In this document: positions 1 through 4,818 of the stretch, in pieces
Numbering within the stretch: position 1 is the stretch's first letter
Layout of the letters: the number at the start of each line of letters is the position of its first letter
Position numbers and translations under genes: made by a program
Source: an uncultured Collinsella sp.
GTDB taxonomy: Bacteria > Actinomycetota > Coriobacteriia > Coriobacteriales > Coriobacteriaceae
Assembly (NCBI GenBank): GCA_902489225.1
Contig: CABTZA010000095.1
Coordinates: 1 to 6,977 of the forward strand
DNA: 6,977 nt
Direction of reading: 5' to 3'
The notes under the pieces: generated by a model
Told to the model about the DNA's origin: nothing
Databases searched by the model: none
What the model saw: only the letters and a program-made list of their open reading frames with translations

Positions 1-857
1 AGCGCGACCACGGCGCCCAGCACCGCGCCCACGCCGCAGGCCGACGAAAGCCAGCCCATCCATTCGACGCCGACGTGCAGGACGTCGCGATAGAAGAACG
101 ACTCCAGCGGATCGAAGGCGCCGTAGCCAAAGTTCGAAAGGAAGATGATGCAGAAGAGCAGGGCGAGGACGCTGTTGGTGAAGACCGTCTTGATGCTGGT
201 CGCGAAGGTGGCGCGGGCGGGCGTGTTGGGGCTGGAGCTTTGGCCCGCGCGCCCGGCGATGCGGCCTTCCCTCGGCTTAAACCCCCAGCCGGCGATAAGC
301 GCCAGCACGGTAAAGAGCATCATGAGCACGAACACCGCGCGCGACGATGCAGCCGCCGCGGCAAAGCCGCCCAGCGTGGGGCCAACGATGATGCTCACGT
401 TGGAGAACATGGTGATGGTGGAGTTGATGTCTTTGAGCTCGACAGGGTCGTCGGTGAGATAGGCCGGATAGGACGTGGCGATGGGCTGGGCGAATCCCAT
501 TACAAAGCCCAAGAGTACCGCGCCGGCAAGGACCGTCTCGGTCGCGTCGCCAAAGGCGATGATCGCCGCGCCCGTTGCCAGTGTGCCGACGATGCTCAGC
601 CAGAAATGGCGGCGCGGACCCCAGGCGTCGAGCGCCGCGCCACCCGCAAAGGACCCCAGGATCACGAAGACGTTCATAAACATGACGGCCAGCGACGTCG
701 CGACGACCGAAGCGCCGTCCGCATAGGTGAGCGTTCCGATAACGCCGATAAAGTAGCTGGTCTGGAAGCCGGTGTAGATGAGAAATCGCATTGCCACCAG
801 GCGCTTGGCCCGCGCGGACAGCGATGGTTGGGATTTAGGAAATGGAGATGTAGACAT
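1..857 (-). CDS. MFS transporter, N-terminal part (3' end outside window)
   Basis: Reading the minus strand from the ATG at 855-857 gives 285 open codons running off the left edge, so only the N-terminal part is present. The protein starts MSTSPFPKSQ and is very hydrophobic, with about eight likely membrane helices (approximately residues 22-44, 52-74, 86-104, 108-129, 148-168, 173-192, 228-248 and 266 to the end). A motif-A-like loop, GGAALDAWGPRR (residues 72-83), lies between helices 2 and 3, and a motif-C-like VGPTLGG (158-164) lies in helix 5. Both are typical of major facilitator superfamily exporters of the drug:H+ antiporter type. A polar loop (about 193-225) separates the two six-helix halves. 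AAGGAG at 863-868, 5 nt before the ATG, supports the start. The substrate cannot be told from sequence; efflux is the likelier direction given motif C. The gene has its own 5' leader, separated from the upstream operon by a terminator. Confidence 0.88.
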   Translation of the reverse strand, partial: MSTSPFPKSQPSLSARAKRLVAMRFLIYTGFQTSYFIGVIGTLTYADGASVVATSLAVMFMNVFVILGSFAGGAALDAWGPRRHFWLSIVGTLATGAAIIAFGDATETVLAGAVLLGFVMGFAQPIATSYPAYLTDDPVELKDINSTITMFSNVSIIVGPTLGGFAAAAASSRAVFVLMMLFTVLALIAGWGFKPREGRIAGRAGQSSSPNTPARATFATSIKTVFTNSVLALLFCIIFLSNFGYGAFDPLESFFYRDVLHVGVEWMGWLSSACGVGAVLGAVVA

Positions 858-984
858 GTGGGCTCCTTGTTGCATACGAATACGGGCCGCAGGCATTGAC
901 CGCCGACCATCGACTCAATCTTTCTCTATGTAACGTTAAGGACGCATCGGGCCCCTTCTCTCCGTCTTCGCCCGGATGAACTAC
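858..984 (-). promoter_or_regulatory. 5' leader/promoter region of the MFS gene
   Basis: This stretch lies between the inverted repeat at 985-1021 and the MFS start and must hold the MFS promoter if the upstream terminator works. It contains the ribosome binding site AAGGAG (863-868) and a perfect 8-bp palindrome TAACGTTA (931-938) that could be an operator. A short CGGGC/GCCCG pair (948-952 with 970-974) could form a weak hairpin. I see no convincing -35/-10 pair on the minus strand and no small gene. Confidence 0.35.
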
Positions 985-1021
985 TTGGTAGATTTTAAGG
1001 CATGTCCCAAAAATCTACCAA
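985..1021. repeat. Inverted repeat with 12-bp perfect arms
   Basis: The arm TTGGTAGATTTT (985-996) is matched exactly by AAAATCTACCAA (1010-1021) around a 13-nt centre, AAGGCATGTCCCA. The centre is itself partly symmetrical and resembles the loop shared by the other hairpins of this window. The element sits just past the terminator at 1028-1059 and before the MFS leader. It could be a dispersed palindromic repeat, an operator, or a second weak terminator. It looks like a type of intergenic repeat I associate with Collinsella genomes, but I cannot verify copy number here. Confidence 0.6.
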
Positions 1022-1027
1022 AGCAAA

Positions 1028-1059
1028 GGCCACCACAAAGGTGCCTGCCTGTGGTGGCC
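1028..1059 (-). terminator. Rho-independent terminator of the BMP-phosphoesterase operon
   Basis: GGCCACCACA (1028-1037) and TGTGGTGGCC (1050-1059) form a perfect 10-bp stem with a 12-nt loop. Read on the minus strand the stem is followed by TTTGCTTTGG, an interrupted T-run, so it fits termination of leftward transcription from the metallophosphoesterase gene that ends at 1205. On the plus strand no T-run follows. The loop carries the GTGCCTG core shared with the hairpins at 3885-3923 and 6908-6947. Confidence 0.65.
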
Positions 1060-1069
1060 CAATGATATG

Positions 1070-1194
1070 GCAGCGTAGCGAGCCGGTTCCAAGTGCCCCA
1101 GGTCGCCCCGAAAGAGGAGCGACGCGTACTTTGGTACGCGAGCGACGGCTTGAGGGGCGAGATGGGGTGCTTGGGGCCGGCGCAGCGTCAAGCC
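1070..1194 (+). other. Large imperfect palindrome, candidate structured RNA or mobile palindromic repeat
   Basis: Positions 1082-1100 pair with 1163-1181 in 19 consecutive pairs. Four of these are G·U if the plus strand is the RNA, but A-C mismatches on the minus strand. A 2x2 internal loop follows, then seven more pairs (1103-1109 with 1154-1160). The 44-nt apical region contains a perfect hairpin CGCGTAC-TTTG-GTACGCG (1123-1140). GGCTTGA (1147-1153) in that region can pair with TCAAGCC (1188-1194) outside the stem, which would be a pseudoknot. AGCGACG occurs twice (1118, 1141), and GCAGCGT occurs near both ends (1070-1076, 1182-1188). It begins about ten bases after the phosphoesterase stop codon. 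No clear plus-strand promoter or terminator was found, so it may instead be a dispersed element lying in the 3' end of the minus-strand transcript. Confidence 0.55.
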
Positions 1195-1204
1195 TTAAAG
1201 GTGG

Positions 1205-1915
1205 TTACCAGGGTGTTCTGGCTGTTGAGGACTCGATGGCATCGTGGCGTTTGAGCTCGCGGCGCATGGTTTGCGAATTGAGCCAGGCTGCCTGCCAGCC
1301 ACGGATGGGGTAGCGCGTCTGGTCGAGCTCAAACTGCGTATAGCCGCAGGCGTTGATGATCGTCGTTCCACACACATGCTGCCGCTTGCGCTGAAAATCG
1401 TAACCGTAGCTTTGGTGTACATGCCCATGCACCATGTAGTCGGCTCCCCAGGACTCAAGCGCCGTGTTAAAGCACTCAAACCCTCGATGCGGCAGATCGT
1501 CCAGATCACCCATACCGGCGGCGGGTGCATGGGTAAGCAGAATGTCGCACCCGCCGACCATCCTAACCTTACGCGACAGCTTACGCATGCGCTTGGACAT
1601 CTCGCGTTCGGTGTACATGTTAGCGCCGTCGCGATAACGCATGGACCCGCCAAGGCCCGCAATGCGAATCCCTCGGTACGTGTACACGCTGTCTTCCACG
1701 CAGATACATCCGCCCGGTGCATGACGTGCGTAGCGATCATCGTGATTGCCGCGCACGTAGATGAGCGGCTTGTTGATGACCGTAACCAAAAACTCAAGAT
1801 AGTCCGGGTCCAGATCGCCGGCGGACAAAATCAGGTCGACTCCCTCAAAGCGTTCCTTGCGAAAGCACTCCCAAAGGCATCGTTCTTCGGTATCGGCTAT
1901 GGCAAGGATTTTCAT
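1205..1915 (-). CDS. Calcineurin-like metallophosphoesterase
   Basis: This 236-aa cytoplasmic protein has most of the binuclear-metal phosphoesterase signature: GD at 33-34, GNHD at 56-59, LTHAP at 127-131 and GHVH at 164-167. The usual first motif, D-x-H, reads D8-T-E10 here, so one metal-ligand histidine is replaced by glutamate. The family hydrolyses phosphomonoesters or phosphodiesters; the substrate cannot be named. The rest, including GLGGSMRYRDG (87-97), DLPHRGFE (140-147) and TTIINA (184-189), resembles a Firmicutes/Actinobacteria subfamily that I remember as also carrying the glutamate. The length is normal. The ATG overlaps the TGA of the upstream BMP-like gene (ATGA, 1912-1915). 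No Shine-Dalgarno precedes it (GAAAGTCCCTGCCCT), so translation is probably coupled and the two proteins probably work together. The gene ends with TAA at 1205-1207, followed by the folded element and then a terminator. Confidence 0.9.
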   Translation of the reverse strand: MKILAIADTEERCLWECFRKERFEGVDLILSAGDLDPDYLEFLVTVINKPLIYVRGNHDDRYARHAPGGCICVEDSVYTYRGIRIAGLGGSMRYRDGANMYTEREMSKRMRKLSRKVRMVGGCDILLTHAPAAGMGDLDDLPHRGFECFNTALESWGADYMVHGHVHQSYGYDFQRKRQHVCGTTIINACGYTQFELDQTRYPIRGWQAAWLNSQTMRRELKRHDAIESSTARTPW

Positions 1916-3828
1916 AGGGCAGGGACTTTCGGCTCATCGTCGAGCTGCGGAATGGTGCCTACCACGTTATCCGCCAGCCAATTCATCTCGACAATCTGCG
2001 TACTCGGCAGCGGAGGGAAGCCTTCGATCTGTACCACGCCGTTCTGGCTGTGGAGCTCGCCGCCAAAGGGGTTGATGGATCCCTCGACAATGCCGTTGCG
2101 GAGCAACTGCACGAGTTTGCGCGTCTGGTAGGGTAGGCCCGGAGCGTAACGGATGTCGATAACGCCGGAGCTCATGCCGTACCAGTAGTTGACGGCGCGC
2201 ACTTGGTTGTCATCGCTGGTCTCGTCCCACGTGCCGTGCAGAAGGCTGCGAACGATGAGCTCGTAGTAACGGCCCCAGTTCCATACCGGCATGGCGATGC
2301 CGGAAACCTTGCCATCGACCAGGCGGTGGAGTCCGTAGGCCGTAGGGTCTTCGAGCGACTTTGACATGTCAGCGCCGGTCATGACGCTCACGCCTTCGCG
2401 GCACATGGCCTCGGCAAGACCGCCGGCGGGCACATCGCCCCAGGTGAGGATAATTTGCGCGCGGGGGTCGAGCAGCGAGGCACCGATGGCAAAGGCATTG
2501 ATCTCGCTGAGCGCGCCGGATGCGAAGACCGACGCGTGGTAGCCGATGCGATGGTTGTCCGCCATGCTGGCGGCAAGGGCGCCCAGCAGAAACTTTGCCT
2601 CGTACATCTTTCCAAAATACGAGCGTACGCTTTGGTGGGGAAGGCCGATAGAGCAGTTGAGGAATCGCACCTGGGGATACTCAACGGCAGCCCTGAGCGT
2701 ATATTCCATTAGGCGGTGCGAGGTCGAGAAGATGACGTTTGCTCCATGTTTGACAGCCGTTTCCACGGCGGCGTAGAACACATCCGGATCGTGACAGTCC
2801 TCAAACGCCTCGGTGCGCACGATACCGCCAAAGTGCTCATCGAGATACTGACGTCCTTGGTCGTGCAGACTGTCCCAGCTCGACGTCGCACAGGGGAACT
2901 CATGGATAAAGGCGATACGCAGGGGGTTGGCCGCCGAATAGACAGTCTTGCCCATAAAGAAGTTGAGCACGCCGGAGGTGGACTTGGCGGGCGACTCCTC
3001 CTCATCGACGCTCGGCGCTTCGACAAGATCGACCTTGTCCTCGTCATTTTTGCCGGCAATGACCAGCTCGCGCCAAATCTTGCACAGGCGGTTTACGACG
3101 ATATCCGTTGGCGTATCCAGCAGACGGTCCTGGTTGTACACATTGAGGTACACGAGCATGGCGTCGGCAGGCGTAATGTCCAGGTGGTCGCCGCCTGCGC
3201 GAAGGTAGGCGCGCTTAAAGAGCAGGAAGGTGTGGCGCAGGTAGTCGACCTTTTTCTGCGGCCATTTTTCGATAAGGTTCTGACCGAGCATCTTGGCGAG
3301 CGTTTCGTAGCTTCCCTCACGCGAGAACTCGATCTCGTATAGGGGGCAGACGCGCCAAAACGCGCAGAACTCACCGTACAGGCGGCTTTCGACGGAATCC
3401 CATGTGCCGGGGTAAAGACGGGTGACCTTGGCCGAAACCGTTGGGGCGTCTAGGAATTTGAGGACACTGACGCGTTTGTTGCCTTCCTGGACATAGAACC
3501 GATGCATAAACTCGGTGACGATGATGGGGTCGCGATAGCCCTCGGTTACCTGGATGTCGTAGAGGTTGGACCACTTGCGGGCGAACTCGGTGTTAAACGG
3601 AAGCAGGGGCATAAAGTTACACGAAAAGGCGGACTGACGGCCTTTGGTGACCGTGCCGACGACCATTTCGAGCGGAATATCCCTTAGGCCGACATTCTCT
3701 CGCTGACCTAAGGGGAGCTGAGCAACCAAGCTATCGAGGTCCGTAAGGTATGGGTGCTCGCTTTGGCTGATGGCGCGACGGCGTCCCTGCTCGCCGCGCT
3801 TGCGTGCTTGACGATAGGCCTCTTCCAT
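1912..3828 (-). CDS. ParB-like domain fused to a BMP/PnrA-type nucleoside-binding domain, no signal peptide
   Basis: This is a 638-aa protein. The N-terminus is basic and polar (MEEAYRQARKRGEQGRRR), with no signal peptide, lipobox or membrane helix, so it should be cytoplasmic. Residues about 57-138 look like a ParB/sulfiredoxin-like fold: GYRDPIIV (97-104) followed by YVQEGNKRVSVLKFL (112-126) matches the ParB pattern of a PIxV strand and a G-x-R-R box. Residues 139-260 are mainly helical, and 262-285 is an acidic linker. From about 302 the BMP family (Med, PnrA) is recognisable: VIFSTSHRLMEYTLRAAVEYPQVRFLNC (365-392, in part), YFGKMYEAKFLLGALAASMA (404-423), RIGYHASVFASGALSEINAF (427-446) and GASLLDPRAQIILTWGD (449-465). 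The usual early DDG-type ligand motif is replaced by HEFPCATSSWDS (309-320). BMP proteins normally are exported lipoproteins that bind nucleosides for ABC uptake; no permease or ATPase gene is present here. A nucleoside-sensing regulator is inferred. The start is supported by AAGGGAG (3837-3843), 8 nt upstream. Databases would probably label it a BMP-family substrate-binding protein. Confidence 0.85.
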   Translation of the reverse strand: MEEAYRQARKRGEQGRRRAISQSEHPYLTDLDSLVAQLPLGQRENVGLRDIPLEMVVGTVTKGRQSAFSCNFMPLLPFNTEFARKWSNLYDIQVTEGYRDPIIVTEFMHRFYVQEGNKRVSVLKFLDAPTVSAKVTRLYPGTWDSVESRLYGEFCAFWRVCPLYEIEFSREGSYETLAKMLGQNLIEKWPQKKVDYLRHTFLLFKRAYLRAGGDHLDITPADAMLVYLNVYNQDRLLDTPTDIVVNRLCKIWRELVIAGKNDEDKVDLVEAPSVDEEESPAKSTSGVLNFFMGKTVYSAANPLRIAFIHEFPCATSSWDSLHDQGRQYLDEHFGGIVRTEAFEDCHDPDVFYAAVETAVKHGANVIFSTSHRLMEYTLRAAVEYPQVRFLNCSIGLPHQSVRSYFGKMYEAKFLLGALAASMADNHRIGYHASVFASGALSEINAFAIGASLLDPRAQIILTWGDVPAGGLAEAMCREGVSVMTGADMSKSLEDPTAYGLHRLVDGKVSGIAMPVWNWGRYYELIVRSLLHGTWDETSDDNQVRAVNYWYGMSSGVIDIRYAPGLPYQTRKLVQLLRNGIVEGSINPFGGELHSQNGVVQIEGFPPLPSTQIVEMNWLADNVVGTIPQLDDEPKVPAL

Positions 3829-3845
3829 GGTGTCTACTCCCTTAG

Positions 3846-3860
3846 TCGTTTAAACAACGA
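3846..3860. promoter_or_regulatory. Small dyad upstream of the ParB-BMP gene
   Basis: TCGTT (3846-3850) and AACGA (3856-3860) flank TAAAC, and the 8-base palindrome GTTTAAAC (3848-3855) overlaps them. The dyad lies between a possible weak minus-strand promoter and the ribosome binding site at 3837-3843. That promoter would be TTTTCA (3882-3887) and CATATC (3859-3864) with a 17-nt spacer. An operator is conceivable, but the match is short and could be chance. Confidence 0.25.
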
Positions 3861-3884
3861 TATGAACCATGGTACCACGAATGA

Positions 3885-3923
3885 AAACCACTACAAAGAT
3901 GCCTGTCCCCTTTGCGGTGGTTT
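3885..3923 (-). terminator. Terminator hairpin overlapping the MscS stop codon
   Basis: AAACCACTACAAAG (3885-3898) pairs with CTTTGCGGTGGTTT (3910-3923) over 14 positions, with one mismatch and one G·U pair, around an 11-nt loop ATGCCTGTCCC. On the minus strand it is followed by TTTTCATT. The first bases of the stem belong to the TAA stop (3922-3924) of the MscS-type gene, so the hairpin starts in the stop codon itself. It separates the channel gene from the ParB-BMP gene, which must then have its own promoter in 3829-3884. Confidence 0.7.
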
Positions 3924-4689
3924 AGGCGATGATGGGGGCGATGGCGCGGATGCAGGCGTCGGCTGCCGTGAAAGTAGTGCTGTCGTCGCTGACGATAAAG
4001 ATGATCTTTCCTTTGATGCCAAAGTCGCCGATTTCGCTAAAGAGTACGTAGGGCTCTTTGTCAAAACCCGAGATGGGAAGCACGGCGGTCTTGGTGGCGC
4101 TGGTCAGCTCGTCTGCCAGTGCGTCGAGCGAGGCCCACTTGGACGTGTCCTTTACGGCAACGGGCACAGCCACACGCCCAAAGGGCATGAGGTGCACGAG
4201 CGTGTTCTTGGAGATATTTGAGTTGGGGACGATGATGGTCTGCCCACAGGCATCCTCAATCGTTGTATGGCGCCAAGTGATGTCTTGGACAACGCCGGAT
4301 ACGCCGCCGACCTCGATATTGTCGCCGGGTTTGATGATGCCCATAAAGGTCACCTGCATGCCGCCGATAAGGTTTGATAACGTGTCCTGAAAGCCGAGCG
4401 AGATGGCGATGCCGCCGACGCCAAGAGCGGCGACAAGCGCGTTTGCGTTAATGCCAAAACAGTTGTCGAGGATAAAGCTGCCGCCAATCATCCAGATGAC
4501 GGCGCGCGCGATGTTGATGAAGATACTCGATGCCGGAAGCGGGTTATCGTCTCGGTTAAGCAGATGGTTCAGGGTCTTGGATACGACCTTGGCGGCGACG
4601 GCGGTGCCTATCGCCAAGATGACGGCCCAGATGATGTTGTGGACCCACCGTTGCTCAAAGAAATGAAGAATCGGCTCAAACAATTCCAT
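3922..4689 (-). CDS. MscS-family mechanosensitive ion channel
   Basis: This is a 255-aa membrane protein with three predicted helices (about residues 16-36, 54-76 and 82-116). The third is the Gly/Ala-rich pore helix LVAALGVGGIAISLGFQDTL (85-104), running on into SNLIGGMQV, the hallmark of MscS-family channels. The beta domain follows (IKPGDNIEVGGVSG at 119-132; GQTIIVPNSNIS at 149-160), then an alpha/beta C-terminal domain to residue 255. Such channels open under membrane tension and release solutes during hypo-osmotic shock. It is slightly shorter than E. coli MscS (286 aa). I chose the ATG at 4687-4689 because AGGAGGT (4699-4705) lies 9 nt upstream; a longer reading from TTG at 4732-4734 would translate through that site and begin inside a terminator hairpin. 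A possible -10 TATCAT (4721-4726) lies before the gene. It probably has its own weak promoter or depends on read-through from the nucleotidase gene. Confidence 0.92.
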   Translation of the reverse strand: MELFEPILHFFEQRWVHNIIWAVILAIGTAVAAKVVSKTLNHLLNRDDNPLPASSIFINIARAVIWMIGGSFILDNCFGINANALVAALGVGGIAISLGFQDTLSNLIGGMQVTFMGIIKPGDNIEVGGVSGVVQDITWRHTTIEDACGQTIIVPNSNISKNTLVHLMPFGRVAVPVAVKDTSKWASLDALADELTSATKTAVLPISGFDKEPYVLFSEIGDFGIKGKIIFIVSDDSTTFTAADACIRAIAPIIA

Positions 4690-4698
4690 GTAGGGAAA

Positions 4699-4705
4699 AC
4701 CTCCT
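4699..4705 (-). promoter_or_regulatory. Shine-Dalgarno site fixing the MscS start
   Basis: AGGAGGT on the minus strand, 9 nt before the ATG at 4687-4689, is a near-perfect anti-16S match. It decides between this ATG and the upstream in-frame TTG. Confidence 0.85.
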
Positions 4706-4733
4706 AATGATCGTTCAACCATGATACCCACCA

Positions 4734-4767
4734 AGAAGCCCGTCCGATCAAATTCGGACGGGCTTCT
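4734..4767 (-). terminator. Terminator of the 5'-nucleotidase gene
   Basis: AGAAGCCCGTCCGA (4734-4747) and TCGGACGGGCTTCT (4754-4767) form a perfect 14-bp stem with a 6-nt loop TCAAAT. The stem is strong, but the T-run after it is poor on the minus strand (TTGGTGGG), so termination may be partial and let some transcripts enter the MscS gene. It lies 51 nt after the nucleotidase stop codon. Confidence 0.75.
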
Positions 4768-4818
4768 GTGCTCGATATAAGGTTTACGCGGCGGGGCTGT
4801 AAGGCCCGGCGGTGTAGC

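Noticed and set aside
75..899. Plus-strand open frames (up to 274 codons) opposite the MFS gene
   Set aside because: The translations are Arg/Gly/Asp-rich without domains, while the minus strand encodes an unmistakable multi-helix transporter with MFS motifs and a good ribosome binding site.
1070..1188. GCAGCGT copies as target-site duplications of a small transposon
   Set aside because: The right copy abuts the stem, but the left copy is 5 nt away from it, and 7-base matches are common in GC-rich DNA. No transposase or defined termini are present.
1002..1313. A 103-codon plus-strand frame in the intergenic region
   Set aside because: It starts inside the inverted repeat, crosses the terminator and folded element, and ends antisense to the phosphoesterase. 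There is no ribosome binding site or recognisable product.
4690..4734. N-terminal extension of the MscS protein from TTG at 4732-4734
   Set aside because: It would begin at the end of a terminator stem and translate through the strong AGGAGGT site that serves the ATG at 4687-4689.
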